A stretch of DNA of 64,000 nt from Dyadobacter sp. MSC1_007. Lineage in GTDB: Bacteria > Bacteroidota > Bacteroidia > Cytophagales > Spirosomataceae. The position numbers and the translations under genes were made by a program. The stretch is taken from assembly GCF_023667495.1 (NCBI RefSeq), contig NZ_JAMOZL010000019.1, forward strand, positions 1 through 64,000. Reading direction: 5' to 3'. The notes below the pieces were generated by a model. It saw only the letters and a list, made by a program, of their open reading frames with translations, had not been told where the DNA came from and ran no database searches. Of the stretch, positions 1 through 8,446 are shown piece by piece (the first letter of the stretch is position 1; each line of letters begins with the position of its first letter).

Positions 1-54
1 TTTCAAAATTATTTATATTTAATATACAAATAATACAATTATGGAATAATGTTT

Positions 55-62
55 TAAATTTG
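55..62 (+). promoter_or_regulatory. Candidate Bacteroidota -7 promoter element
   Basis: The octamer TAAATTTG matches the Bacteroidota -7 consensus TAnnTTTG. It lies about 41 bases before the ATG of the Dabb-domain gene in an AT-rich stretch. No clear TTG is seen about 19 bases upstream, so the call rests on one element. Confidence 0.5.
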
Positions 63-103
63 TAGCAAGAAAAATAAAAAGTGCATTTATTGATTTTGCT
101 ATA

Positions 104-508
104 ATGAAAACTAGAAATAAAACATTAGGATATCTGGTACCGGTTTTTGCGCTGTGCGTATTTATGCTGGTTATTTACGGAGCTTACGTACCACACAAAC
201 CAGCTGAGATTCAGCGCGTGGTTTGTATTAAATTTAAGCCGGGCACTACCGCGCAGGAAGTGGAAAAACACTTGCGTGATTTTGCTTCAATGAAAAATGC
301 GGTGAAAGATGTGGTTGCTTATTCAGCAGGGCATGTCCAAAAGTCCGCAAGCAGCCAACAGGAGTTTGACGTGATCCACTACCTGACTTTCCGTACCAAC
401 GAAAGTGCACAGGAATACACGGCTAATGCAGACAGGCTTGAGTTCGTGAAGGCCAACGAAGGACATTGGGACAAAGTGCTGGAAATGAATTCCAACATTG
501 AGAAATAA
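104..508 (+). CDS. Membrane-anchored Dabb (stress-responsive A/B barrel) domain protein
   Basis: This 134-residue protein has an N-terminal hydrophobic segment (about residues 9-28, with a Cys at 18) that could be a signal anchor or uncleaved signal peptide. It is followed by a Dabb-type ferredoxin-like domain: the IQRVVCIKFKPGT start, an AYSAGHVQKS central strand and a DVIHYLTFRTNESAQEY segment fit this family. Dabb proteins are small dimeric barrels. A few are enzymes (olivetolic acid cyclase type), but most bacterial members have no assigned function. The gene stands alone, with its own likely promoter upstream and a strong hairpin after it. The extracytoplasmic location is inferred from the hydrophobic N-terminus; substrate unknown. 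Confidence 0.8.
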   Translation: MKTRNKTLGYLVPVFALCVFMLVIYGAYVPHKPAEIQRVVCIKFKPGTTAQEVEKHLRDFASMKNAVKDVVAYSAGHVQKSASSQQEFDVIHYLTFRTNESAQEYTANADRLEFVKANEGHWDKVLEMNSNIEK

Positions 509-540
509 TTAACAATAGTAATAGGAGTGAAAATCTTAAA

Positions 541-568
541 GAGAGCCGGGCATCCCGGCTCTCTTTTT
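541..568 (+). terminator. Rho-independent terminator
   Basis: A perfect 10-bp GC-rich stem (GAGAGCCGGG / CCCGGCTCTC) with a 3-base loop is followed by a T run. It lies between the convergent Dabb and ung genes and can serve both; the T-rich side favours the plus-strand gene. Confidence 0.9.
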
Positions 569-575
569 ATTGTCT

Positions 576-1241
576 CTACCATTCAATCGGTTCCAGTCCT
601 TTACTGACCAAGTATGCATTAGCCTTGCTGAAATGCCGTGTGCCAAACCAGCCGCCTCCATTGGCAGACATCGGTGAAGGGTGCTTGGCTTTCAGTACGT
701 AATGCTTCGAGGCGTCGATAACCGCGCCTTTTTCTTGTGCATACCTTCCCCAAAGCATAAATACGACATTGCTTTTCTCATCAGAAACGCATTTGATCAC
801 CGCATCAGTAAACCGTTCCCAGCCGCGGTTCTGGTGGGACCCCGCCGCCCCGCTTTGCACCGTTAAGGTCGCATTGAGCAGCAGAACGCCCTGCCTGGCC
901 CACCTTTCAAGGTTTCCCGATGCAGGCACAGGCTTCCCCAGGTCTTCCCTGATCTCTTTGAAAATATTGACCAGCGACGGCGGCATCCTGACGCCGTCAT
1001 TGACAGAGAAACACAGGCCATGTGCCTGCCCTAATCCATGATAAGGGTCCTGACCAAGTATTACAACCTTACAGTCGTCAAAGCTGCAATGGTTAAAGGC
1101 ATTAAAAATCTGTTTAGCGGGTGGGAATATCTGTTTTGTAGCGTATTCTTCTTTCACAAAAGAGGCTAGCGATGCGAAATAAGGCTTCTCAAATTCGGGC
1201 GCCAGCCTTTCTTTCCATGACTGCTCTATCTTTACATCCAT
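576..1241 (-). CDS. ung: Uracil-DNA glycosylase, family 1
   Basis: This protein removes uracil from DNA by hydrolysing the N-glycosidic bond, the first step of base-excision repair in the cytoplasm. The 221-residue length is normal for family 1. The water-activating motif GQDPYHG is at residues 63-69 (catalytic Asp65), and the DNA-intercalation/catalytic loop HPSPMS starts at His187. In this loop the usual Leu of HPSPLS is Met, and a GGGWFGTRHFSKAN segment follows, as in family members with a longer loop. The ATG at 1241 gives the expected N-terminus. The gene stands alone, convergent with the Dabb gene and divergent from apaG. No operon partner is evident. Confidence 0.97.
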   Translation of the reverse strand: MDVKIEQSWKERLAPEFEKPYFASLASFVKEEYATKQIFPPAKQIFNAFNHCSFDDCKVVILGQDPYHGLGQAHGLCFSVNDGVRMPPSLVNIFKEIREDLGKPVPASGNLERWARQGVLLLNATLTVQSGAAGSHQNRGWERFTDAVIKCVSDEKSNVVFMLWGRYAQEKGAVIDASKHYVLKAKHPSPMSANGGGWFGTRHFSKANAYLVSKGLEPIEW

Positions 1242-1338
1242 ATCATCGTTTTTGATTTCGAAACCAAATTATGTGTTTTTTGATTTGCTTTTATCACCAA
1301 TAGATTACTATTTTCGCTAAAAGGGAAGCATAAACGGG

Positions 1339-1346
1339 TATATTTG
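1339..1346 (+). promoter_or_regulatory. Candidate Bacteroidota -7 promoter element for apaG
   Basis: TATATTTG fits TAnnTTTG and sits 46 bases before the ATG at 1392. A potential TTG start at 1344 overlaps this element, so the element argues that translation begins at 1392. Confidence 0.6.
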
Positions 1347-1391
1347 CCGTTACACAATCAGTTCTTAAACTCTAATACGCCCTCGGTCCAT

Positions 1392-1778
1392 ATGGTTTCC
1401 AAAGTTACAGATGGTGTCAAAGTCACTGTTTTGACGGAATATCAACCAGATTACTCCAATCCGGGCCAGGATCACTACGTGTTTACCTATAAGATCCTGA
1501 TTGAAAATCATAGCGAACATACCGTTAAACTTTTGAGACGGCACTGGCTTATATATGATGCCAACGGTACGGTCCGCGAAGTGGAGGGTGCAGGCATCGT
1601 GGGACTGCAACCCGTGCTTGAACCGGGCGACATCCATGATTACGTCTCGGGATGCAACCTGCGTACCGATATGGGAAAGATGGCCGGCACCTACCTGATG
1701 GAGCGTGTGCTTGACGGTCGCCAGTTTCGGGTCGTTATCCCTGCATTTTCCCTGATCGCCCCTTATCGACTGAACTAG
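1392..1778 (+). CDS. apaG: ApaG domain protein
   Basis: The product is 128 residues if started at this ATG, close to the roughly 125 residues of known ApaG proteins. ApaG has a fibronectin-III-like beta fold and has been linked to Co2+/Mg2+ phenotypes; the biochemical role is not settled. Typical family segments are visible: YKILIENHSEHTVKLLRRHW, then the EVEGAGIVGLQPVLEPG glycine/proline stretch, and the GTYLMER and FRVVIPAFSL strands near the end. A longer reading frame opens at a TTG at 1344, but it adds 16 non-conserved residues and overlaps the probable -7 element, so the ATG is preferred. There is no Shine-Dalgarno sequence, as is usual in this phylum. Confidence 0.92.
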   Translation: MVSKVTDGVKVTVLTEYQPDYSNPGQDHYVFTYKILIENHSEHTVKLLRRHWLIYDANGTVREVEGAGIVGLQPVLEPGDIHDYVSGCNLRTDMGKMAGTYLMERVLDGRQFRVVIPAFSLIAPYRLN

Positions 1779-1823
1779 TTTTCCCGCCTGCATGGCCGGG
1801 CACTTGCCTAAAACACCGCACCA

Positions 1824-2603
1824 TTGATTGCAGCTTATATTAAGTACCTTTTACGTTCAGGAAACGAGCATTCTATTCACTCCCCGTTCCTTTTCGAGCT
1901 TTATAATCACGTTATCGCCGTAAAAAGGGATAGTAATCCGCATTACGAGGACATCAAAAAGCTTCGAAAAAAACTGCTCTACTCCCGGGAAGAGATCGAA
2001 ATCCTGGACCTGGGCGCCGGCTCGAGGGTTAACAAGTCAAACCTGCGCCAGATCCGTACCATTGCTAAAAATGCCGAGAAGCCAGCCAAATTCGGCAAGT
2101 TGTTTTACAGGCTCATCCAAAGGTTCAAGCCAGCGACCATTCTGGAGCTTGGTACCTCACTCGGCCTGACTACATTATATATGTCCAGGGCGAATCCGCA
2201 GGCAGAGCTTATCACTTTCGAGGGCTGTCCGCAAACTGCACGTAAGGCAGCGGAGCACTTCGTAGAGCTTCATGCTGATAATATTGAAATAGTCGTAGGT
2301 AACATCGATCAGACACTTCCCGACCGGTTAGGACAGCTGCAAACGACGCTTGATTTTGCCTATTTCGATGCCAATCACCGTTATGAGCCGACGGTGCGCT
2401 ATTTCGAGCAATGCCTGCCTCATGCCGGTAATGATTCCCTCTTCATTTTCGATGACATTTATTGGTCGGAGGAAATGACGCGTGCCTGGGAGCACATCAA
2501 AGCCCATCCGCAGGTGACGCTTACAGTCGACCTGTTCTGGGTCGGGCTGGTATTCTTTCGCAAAGAACAAGCCAAAGAAAATTTTACACTTCGTTTTTTG
2601 TAA
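1824..2603 (+). CDS. Class I SAM-dependent methyltransferase
   Basis: This 259-residue protein has a Rossmann-type methyltransferase domain. The SAM-binding motif I reads ELGTSLGL at residues 108-115, followed by an acidic residue after strand 2 (LITFEGCP) and a DFAYFDANHRYEPT motif resembling the O-methyltransferase family. The N-terminal 60 residues (NEHSIHSPFLFELY) are typical of an uncharacterised Bacteroidota branch. The substrate cannot be deduced. The only suitable start is TTG at 1824, which gives a family-like N-terminus; no in-frame ATG lies nearby. The gene is 45 bases after apaG and could be co-transcribed with it. The next genes have their own promoter. Confidence 0.85.
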   Translation: MIAAYIKYLLRSGNEHSIHSPFLFELYNHVIAVKRDSNPHYEDIKKLRKKLLYSREEIEILDLGAGSRVNKSNLRQIRTIAKNAEKPAKFGKLFYRLIQRFKPATILELGTSLGLTTLYMSRANPQAELITFEGCPQTARKAAEHFVELHADNIEIVVGNIDQTLPDRLGQLQTTLDFAYFDANHRYEPTVRYFEQCLPHAGNDSLFIFDDIYWSEEMTRAWEHIKAHPQVTLTVDLFWVGLVFFRKEQAKENFTLRFL

Positions 2604-2678
2604 TATACCATTAATAAAACGCCTCCTCCCGTTCGATAAATCAGGAAGTTACGAGCGAAATCATTCCGGCAAACTCCC

Positions 2679-2686
2679 TACCTTTG
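2679..2686 (+). promoter_or_regulatory. Candidate Bacteroidota -7 promoter element
   Basis: TACCTTTG fits TAnnTTTG. It lies 21 bases before the ATG at 2708, giving a very short leader. It overlaps a possible TTG start at 2684, so it also decides the start of the downstream gene. Confidence 0.6.
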
Positions 2687-2707
2687 CCTCCCCTCGTCTC
2701 AACCTCC

Positions 2708-3676
2708 ATGACAACATCATCTATCCTTAGCGCCCTGACCGGCAAGGGCATTATTTCACAAGAACAGGCCGATGCCATTGCTGATTTCCATGCAGACCGG
2801 CCTTTTTCGGTCCATTGGGAACTCCGGTCGATTTTATATATGGGTATCCTGCTTTTCAGCACCGGCACCGGAATCCTTATTTACGAAAACATCGACACGA
2901 TTGGGCATCAGGCCATTATCGCCGCCATAACCTGCCTTACGATCGCATGCTTTTACTACACATACAAGAACAGCCTGCCTTACAGCAACGAGGCAGTTAA
3001 AAATCCTAATAAGCTCGTCGATTATGTGCTGTTGCTGGGCTGTACCACTTTTCTGGGGCTTGAAGGCTATTTACAATTTCAATACAACGTATTCGGATCC
3101 CGGTACGGGCTGGCTGTGATGATCCCGACAATCCTGTTTTTTCTTTGCGCTTACAGGTTTGATCACCGTGGCGCATTATCGATGGCCATTACGGGCCTTG
3201 CATCCTGGCTGGGGCTGACGATCGCTCCGCTATCGGTGCTTTCCGCCAACGATTTTACCGATGCAAAATTGATTTATATGGCCATTGCCCTGGGCGCCGT
3301 ACTGGTATGTGTAGGCTGGATATCCGAAGAACAGAATGTCAAAAAGCATTTCGCATTTACCTATCTGTTAATGGGTGGTAATCTTGCATTGCTGGCCACG
3401 CAAGTCGGTTTGTCCAGTCATGCGCCGAAGGTCGTCTTCTTCCTAATCGGCGCCGGGCTTTGCTATTTCTTCATCCTGCGCGCCAGGCGCGCGCAATCGC
3501 TGATCTTTTTGCTGATGGGCACAGTGTATGGCTATGTGATTATTACCTATACTATATTCGTCAATCTTGGCGCGGATGCCGCACTCGGACTGGGGATCTT
3601 TTACTTCCTGTTCACCAGCGTGGGAGTCATTTATTTTTTGTTAAACTTTAAAAAATTCCTCGGAATCAAAAAATGA
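2708..3676 (+). CDS. DUF2157-like polytopic membrane protein
   Basis: This 322-residue protein has a short soluble N-terminus with a GIISQEQADAI segment (about residues 15-25), as in DUF2157 proteins, followed by roughly eight to ten hydrophobic segments from about residue 40 to the end. No catalytic motif is visible and the role of the family is unknown. The ATG at 2708 is preferred over the TTG at 2684 because a probable -7 element covers the latter. The stop codon overlaps the start of the next membrane protein (ATGA), so the two are translationally coupled and probably act together in the inner membrane. Confidence 0.75.
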   Translation: MTTSSILSALTGKGIISQEQADAIADFHADRPFSVHWELRSILYMGILLFSTGTGILIYENIDTIGHQAIIAAITCLTIACFYYTYKNSLPYSNEAVKNPNKLVDYVLLLGCTTFLGLEGYLQFQYNVFGSRYGLAVMIPTILFFLCAYRFDHRGALSMAITGLASWLGLTIAPLSVLSANDFTDAKLIYMAIALGAVLVCVGWISEEQNVKKHFAFTYLLMGGNLALLATQVGLSSHAPKVVFFLIGAGLCYFFILRARRAQSLIFLLMGTVYGYVIITYTIFVNLGADAALGLGIFYFLFTSVGVIYFLLNFKKFLGIKK

Positions 3677-4815
3677 AAAAGGCCTACAACCAAACCTGGA
3701 TCGAACATATGTACATCCAGTCAACAGCATCCGAATGGGTTTCCAAAAACCTTCTGACCAAAGAGCAAGAAGCTGAGGTCAAAGAAGTATTCGAAGAAAA
3801 ATTCTACCGCCCCGGCATATTTGTAAAGATTGGCCTGTTCTTTTTTGCAGTCATTGCCTGCTCATTTTTTGTAGGGTTTGTCTCGCTATTTTTTTACGAC
3901 ACCGGCTCGGAAGTCGGCTTTTCCCTGTTGAGCCTGATCTGCTGCGCTTGCTTTACTTTCTTTCTCGAACATCTGATCAAAACCAATAAACTATTCCACT
4001 CGGGAATCGACAATGCATTGTTATATGCTGCTGTTACGGCTGCGATGGTCCCCGTCTTTTTGCTATTTGAAAACGCTGACACCTGGTTCTACTGCCTGCT
4101 CGGGCTGGCTATCCTGGTGCCGGTAATACTCCGGTACGCCGATCTGCTGGCGGTTATTGTGGCTTTTGGGTTGCTTTTCCTATTTATGTCAAGCCTGATG
4201 GTTAAATTTCCGCTGGGTAAGGCATTGCTCCCATTCGGTATCATGGCGTTGTCCGCGGCTGTTTACTTTTTTGCCAGAAAAATCCGAAGCATTTACTACA
4301 CAGCATGCCGCAACATCCTGGAAATATTGGCCCTTGTCACATTCTATCTCGGCGGCAATTACCTTGTGGTGCGCGAGGGAAATGCAATGATGAATGATCT
4401 TAGTGCAGCCATTGCACCACAAATTTCATTTGCCCCCCTTTTCTACTTTTTCACACTGGCCATTCCCGCCTTTTATATCGTTGCAGGACTTAAAAAAGGC
4501 AACCGGATATTGCTTGTTATTGGCCTGTTAGCATTCGCATTCTCTGTCCATACCTATTTCAATTATTTCTCTCCCGTCACCGGATCTCAACTGCTCGCAG
4601 GCGGCGGGATGCTGATGATCATACTGGCGGTAGGGCTTATCCGCTACCTGCACACACCCAAACACGGAATATCGGACGAGCAGGAAGGAAAAAGGAAATT
4701 TGGCGACCTTGAAGCGATCCTGATCGCTCAGAAGTTGGGACAAACACCAGCCGAAAGCGGTCTTGAATTCGGTGGAGGGGAATTTGGCGGAGGGGGCGCT
4801 GGTGAAGTTTATTAA
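3673..4815 (+). CDS. Polytopic membrane protein with glycine-rich C-terminus
   Basis: This 380-residue membrane protein overlaps the previous gene by 4 bases. Residues 1-45 are soluble and resemble the N-terminus of the upstream protein (TASEWVSKNLLTKEQEAEVK), suggesting that the two are distant paralogues. About ten hydrophobic segments follow, then a soluble tail ending in a glycine-rich stretch (EFGGGEFGGGGAGEVY). I do not recognise a characterised family; DUF2157/DUF4401-like is the closest guess. The tail could be a flexible contact surface. No regulation is visible beyond the shared promoter before 2708. Confidence 0.65.
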   Translation: MKKAYNQTWIEHMYIQSTASEWVSKNLLTKEQEAEVKEVFEEKFYRPGIFVKIGLFFFAVIACSFFVGFVSLFFYDTGSEVGFSLLSLICCACFTFFLEHLIKTNKLFHSGIDNALLYAAVTAAMVPVFLLFENADTWFYCLLGLAILVPVILRYADLLAVIVAFGLLFLFMSSLMVKFPLGKALLPFGIMALSAAVYFFARKIRSIYYTACRNILEILALVTFYLGGNYLVVREGNAMMNDLSAAIAPQISFAPLFYFFTLAIPAFYIVAGLKKGNRILLVIGLLAFAFSVHTYFNYFSPVTGSQLLAGGGMLMIILAVGLIRYLHTPKHGISDEQEGKRKFGDLEAILIAQKLGQTPAESGLEFGGGEFGGGGAGEVY

Positions 4816-4871
4816 TTAGGCAAAAATTAAGAACTTTACTGCGGTTACATTTTCGCTGATTTCAATTTATG

Positions 4872-5849
4872 ATGAAAAAACTGATAGGATTATCCCTGCT
4901 GTGTCTTACAAGCTTTACCGCTTTTTCCCAAACCCAGAAAAAAACCTCCGGCAATCCGGTTTTCCCAGGATGGTATGCAGATCCTGAGGGGATCATTTTC
5001 AACAAAACCTTTTGGATATACCCCACCTTCTCGGCGCCTTACAACCAACAGGTCCATATGGATGCCTTTTCTTCCAAAGACCTGGTAAGCTGGTCGAAAC
5101 ACCCCAACATCATCGACACTTCGGCGATCAAATGGGCAAAGCGCGCGATGTGGGCGCCGTCGATCATCGAAAAAGAAAAGAAATACTACTTGTTTTTCGG
5201 GGCCAATGACATTCAAAATGATCAGGAAAAAGGAGGAATCGGTGTGGCAATCGCCGATCGTCCCGAAGGGCCATTCAAGGATTATCTAGGCAAACCATTG
5301 ATCGACAAGTTTCATAATGGAGCCCAGCCTATCGACCAGTTTGTGTTTCGCGATAAGGACGGCCAGTATTACCTTTTTTATGGAGGATGGCGCCATTGCA
5401 ATGTGGCCAAGTTGAAAAGCGATTTCACCGGGTTCGAGCCTTTCGAAGACGGCAAAACTTTCAAAGAAATTACGCCAAAAGGCTACGTCGAAGGCCCGTT
5501 CATGTTTATCCGCAATGGTAAATACTATTTTATGTGGTCGGAAGGTGGTTGGACAGGCCCGGATTATTCAGTGGCTTATGCCATTGCAGACTCCCCATTC
5601 GGCCCATTTGAGCGCGTTGGCAAAATTTTGCAGCAAGATCCCAAAGTTGCTACCGGAGCAGGCCACCATTCTGTGGTGCAGGTTCCGGGCAAAGACGAGT
5701 GGTACATCGTTTATCACCGCCGGCCGTTGACGGAAACCGATGGAAACCACCGCGAAACGTGCATTGATGAAATGACATTTGACGATAAAGGAATGATTAA
5801 CCCCGTCACAATTACCCGAGAGGGCGTAAAGGCCGTCCGGTTAAGGTAA
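4872..5849 (+). CDS. Secreted glycoside hydrolase family 43 protein
   Basis: The product is a GH43 five-bladed beta-propeller enzyme, likely acting on arabinan, xylan side chains or beta-galactosides in the periplasm or outside the cell. A signal peptide covers about residues 1-20 (KLIGLSLLCLTSFTAFSQ). Numbered from the first ATG at 4869, the candidate inverting triad is Asp38 in GWYADPE (base), Asp156 in QPIDQF (pKa modulator) and Glu208 in GYVEGPF (acid). Blade repeats such as YYLFFGAND, YYLFYGGWR and YYFMWSEGG are visible. The length (about 325 residues) fits a single-domain enzyme. Two ATGs are in tandem (4869 and 4872); either may be used. The reading frame continues after its TAA into the next entry. 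Confidence 0.9.
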   Translation: MKKLIGLSLLCLTSFTAFSQTQKKTSGNPVFPGWYADPEGIIFNKTFWIYPTFSAPYNQQVHMDAFSSKDLVSWSKHPNIIDTSAIKWAKRAMWAPSIIEKEKKYYLFFGANDIQNDQEKGGIGVAIADRPEGPFKDYLGKPLIDKFHNGAQPIDQFVFRDKDGQYYLFYGGWRHCNVAKLKSDFTGFEPFEDGKTFKEITPKGYVEGPFMFIRNGKYYFMWSEGGWTGPDYSVAYAIADSPFGPFERVGKILQQDPKVATGAGHHSVVQVPGKDEWYIVYHRRPLTETDGNHRETCIDEMTFDDKGMINPVTITREGVKAVRLR

Positions 5850-5852
5850 CTG

Positions 5853-6656
5853 GTGTATCGTCACGACAGGTGCGGTGTAACCCTGCATATGAAGGATTTC
5901 TTTTACCTGAACGGATCGGCAGGCGCTGTGGTGTCGTGCAAGGCCGAGGGTAACCGCATTATTCTAGAGCTCAATGCGGCCGATAATGCATGCACACTTA
6001 GCTATCTGCCGCTGTTTGTCCCGCAAGACGGGCCTTTTTTCCCATTCCTGGGGCCTTACCTGGCCAACAAAAACGAAATGAGGGCATTTACCTTTTTAAA
6101 TGTTCCCATATCGACCGCCTTGAAACCAAGTTTATTGACGGCTGCTACGCAGGGAAATACAGCAATAAAACTTAACTGGGAGGCCATACCCGGAGCGGAA
6201 GAATATCTGCTGGAACGAAGAGCGAGCGATAATAATTCGTTTACCACGATTGCCCGTCTAAAAAGCAATACCTTGCAGTTCACCGACGAGCTCGATCTGT
6301 CGCTGGCCCCTAAGCTCTTTTACCGCGTAAAAGCAATCAGCAAGGATTCGGAATCAAGCGATTACGCGCAGGTGGAAATACAGGCCCCACTTATGCTGGC
6401 CGTGGAAGAGCACCAACCTGTATTTTCAGTATTTCCAAACCCAGTGGTAAAAGGCGAGCCTATTACGGTTACAATTCATAAGCCAGAGCGCGGAACGCTT
6501 GATCTGCTGCATAGCAACGGTCAAAGTGTTTTTAGTTATCCGGTGATACAACAAAAACAGATTGCAGCTGCTTTGCCGGATCTCTCGGCTGGCATTTATA
6601 TTCTGCAATTCAAATCAAAAGACAAATCATTCAGTAAAAAGCTGTTGGTTAGATAG
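5853..6656 (+). pseudogene. Probable 3' remnant of a T9SS cargo gene (Fn3-like domain plus type A sorting domain)
   Basis: The frame encodes 267 residues starting from a GTG, with no signal peptide. Residues about 15-90 look like the end of a larger secreted enzyme (a VSCKAEGNRIILELNA strand and a GPYLANKNEMRAFTF stretch), residues about 95-180 resemble a fibronectin type III domain (NWEAIPGAEEYLLERR), and residues about 185-267 are a T9SS type A sorting domain (FSVFPNPVVKGEPITV ... LPDLSAGIYILQFK ... KKLLVR). A sorting domain needs an N-terminal signal peptide to reach the periplasm, so the 5' part appears lost. It lies in the same frame as the GH43 gene, separated only by TAA and one codon. 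Readthrough or a recent deletion are alternatives. Confidence 0.6.
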
Positions 6657-6681
6657 TTTTACATATAGCGTTCAGCGTTTG

Positions 6682-6715
6682 GGCCCTGTCAGGGCCGCAA
6701 AGCATTCTCGCTTTG
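6682..6715. other. Two adjacent small hairpins after the sorting-domain fragment
   Basis: GGCCCT/AGGGCC (loop GTC, 6682-6696) and CAAAGC/GCTTTG (loop of 6, 6698-6715) follow each other. Neither has a T run, so termination is possible but not shown. Confidence 0.35.
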
Positions 6716-6841
6716 GATAATCGGGAATTCTTAACCGATAATTTGGCTTTATACGTTATTGGAATGATTTTTGCTAACCTGGATGTAAATAGGGTAAGCC
6801 AGCCAATTTCTATCCCGATCTGAATCTTAGCCTTGACCGAT

Positions 6842-7612
6842 ATGCACATCAACAGTTATGAAGAAAAAGTGAAGCCTGAGCTGTTCAAATGGCAGCAAAG
6901 CATGCAAAAGAGGCCCAACTTTATAGACCGTACCTCCAAGAAAGTCCAGGACAAAATCAATAATATCATACCCGATAAAGTACACCAGGCCATTACAGCC
7001 ACGATCAAGCAGATGATCCGCGCGGTGTTGACAGGCGCGGAGTTTACGACATCATCGCCTGCTAGCAGGGACTCGTTGCAAGACATTGAGCTTGCCGTCA
7101 GTAAGAAAATCGCATTCTACAAAAACGCCGGGGCGGCCGAAGGCGGCATTGCCGGAGCGGGCGGTTTCTGGCTTGCATTAGCCGACTTTCCCATACTGAT
7201 CGGGATTAAGATAAAGCTGCTGTTTGAAATTGCTGCGCTGTATGGAAGGCCGGTCAACGATTACCGGGAACGACTTTTTATACTCCATATATTCCAGCTC
7301 ACTTTTTCAAGCCAGAAAGAGCGCCAGCAAATTTTTACCAGGATGATCAACTGGCAGGCAAAGAGCAGGGACCTTCCTGACGACATTCATCAATTTGATT
7401 GGAAAACATTCCAGCAGGAGTACCGTGATTACATCGATCTGGCTAAAATGGCACAATTGATCCCAGGGATCGGGGCGGCTGTGGGCGTGATTGCTAATTA
7501 CCGGTTGCTGAGCCAGCTGGGCAAAAATGCCATGAATGCTTACAGGATGCGCTGGTTTGAGGACCGGATGCTGGAAAACGGGGAACGCGCACCGCTGTCG
7601 CTTCCTCGCTAA
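6842..7612 (+). CDS. EcsC family protein
   Basis: This 256-residue protein matches the EcsC family: a basic amphipathic N-terminus, then a glycine/alanine-rich hydrophobic segment (AAEGGIAGAGGFWLALADFP, about residues 100-120) and a second near the C-terminus (LIPGIGAAVGVIANYRLL). In Bacillus, EcsC is linked to an ABC transporter, but its activity is unknown. The protein may associate with the membrane through these segments. The ATG at 6842 is chosen over an in-frame TTG nine bases upstream. It precedes the MlaE-F-D transporter genes by 44 bases on the same strand and may be transcribed with them. Confidence 0.85.
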   Translation: MHINSYEEKVKPELFKWQQSMQKRPNFIDRTSKKVQDKINNIIPDKVHQAITATIKQMIRAVLTGAEFTTSSPASRDSLQDIELAVSKKIAFYKNAGAAEGGIAGAGGFWLALADFPILIGIKIKLLFEIAALYGRPVNDYRERLFILHIFQLTFSSQKERQQIFTRMINWQAKSRDLPDDIHQFDWKTFQQEYRDYIDLAKMAQLIPGIGAAVGVIANYRLLSQLGKNAMNAYRMRWFEDRMLENGERAPLSLPR

Positions 7613-7656
7613 AAAAACGATATAAGAACTTTAAGATCACTTTTGGTCCCAACTGA

Positions 7657-8445
7657 ATGAGCGCTAAGAAAAAGCAACACGTCTACAGCAGAAGTCTGGA
7701 TCACGCCTTTCTGGCAGTTTATAACGCGTATGTTTTCTTTATTCGGTTCTTCCGGGAGACATTCCGAGGCAGAATGGAGTTTCAGGAAATGGTGAAGCAA
7801 TGCTATGCGATCGGCAATAAATCATTGTTGTTGATCAGCCTTACCGGTTTTATTACAGGAATGGTATTTACAAAACAATCGCGTCCTTCGCTGGCTGAAT
7901 TCGGGGCTACTTCCTGGCTGCCTTCCCTTGTAGCCATTGCCATCGTCAGGGCGTTGGCTGCATTGGTCACCGCACTTATCAGCGCGGGCAAGATCGGATC
8001 GAGCATAGGGGCCGAGTTGGGCTCCATGCGTGTTACCGAACAGATCGACGCAATGGAAGTGTCGGCGGTTAATCCCTTCAAATTTCTTGTGGTAACCCGG
8101 GTACTAGCCTCCACCATCACCATTCCGATCCTGATGTTTTACTGTACACTGGTGAGTTTGATGGGCGCTTTCCTGAATGTTACGCTCAACGAAGGCACAA
8201 GTTTTATTGCCTTCTTCGAAAGTGCGTTTGAACAGATCACTTTTTTGGATATCGGCACTTCGGTAGCAAAATCGGTCGCATATGGTTTTACGATCGGCAT
8301 AGTGGGTTGCTATCAGGGTTATAATGCCAGTAAAGGCACGGAAGGCGTGGGTAAAGCCGCCAATTCCGCGGTCGTTATTTCGATGTTTCTCATCTTTATC
8401 GAAGAGGTGATCATTGTTCAGGTATCCAATTATTTCAGAGTATAA
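7657..8445 (+). CDS. mlaE: MlaE family lipid ABC transporter permease
   Basis: This inner-membrane permease belongs to a phospholipid-transporting ABC system (Mla/MCE). It has 262 residues, the family's normal length, with about five hydrophobic segments. The region RALAALVTALISAGKIGSSI followed by GAELGSMRVTEQIDAMEV is the signature cytoplasmic coupling loop of MlaE proteins, and YGFTIGIVGCYQGYNAS near residue 220 is also conserved. The ATPase gene starts one base after its stop codon and the MCE protein follows, giving the order permease-ATPase-substrate-binding protein seen in many Bacteroidota. The system is expected to move lipids between inner and outer membranes. Direction of transport cannot be told from sequence. 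Confidence 0.95.
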   Translation: MSAKKKQHVYSRSLDHAFLAVYNAYVFFIRFFRETFRGRMEFQEMVKQCYAIGNKSLLLISLTGFITGMVFTKQSRPSLAEFGATSWLPSLVAIAIVRALAALVTALISAGKIGSSIGAELGSMRVTEQIDAMEVSAVNPFKFLVVTRVLASTITIPILMFYCTLVSLMGAFLNVTLNEGTSFIAFFESAFEQITFLDIGTSVAKSVAYGFTIGIVGCYQGYNASKGTEGVGKAANSAVVISMFLIFIEEVIIVQVSNYFRV

Positions 8446-8446
8446 A

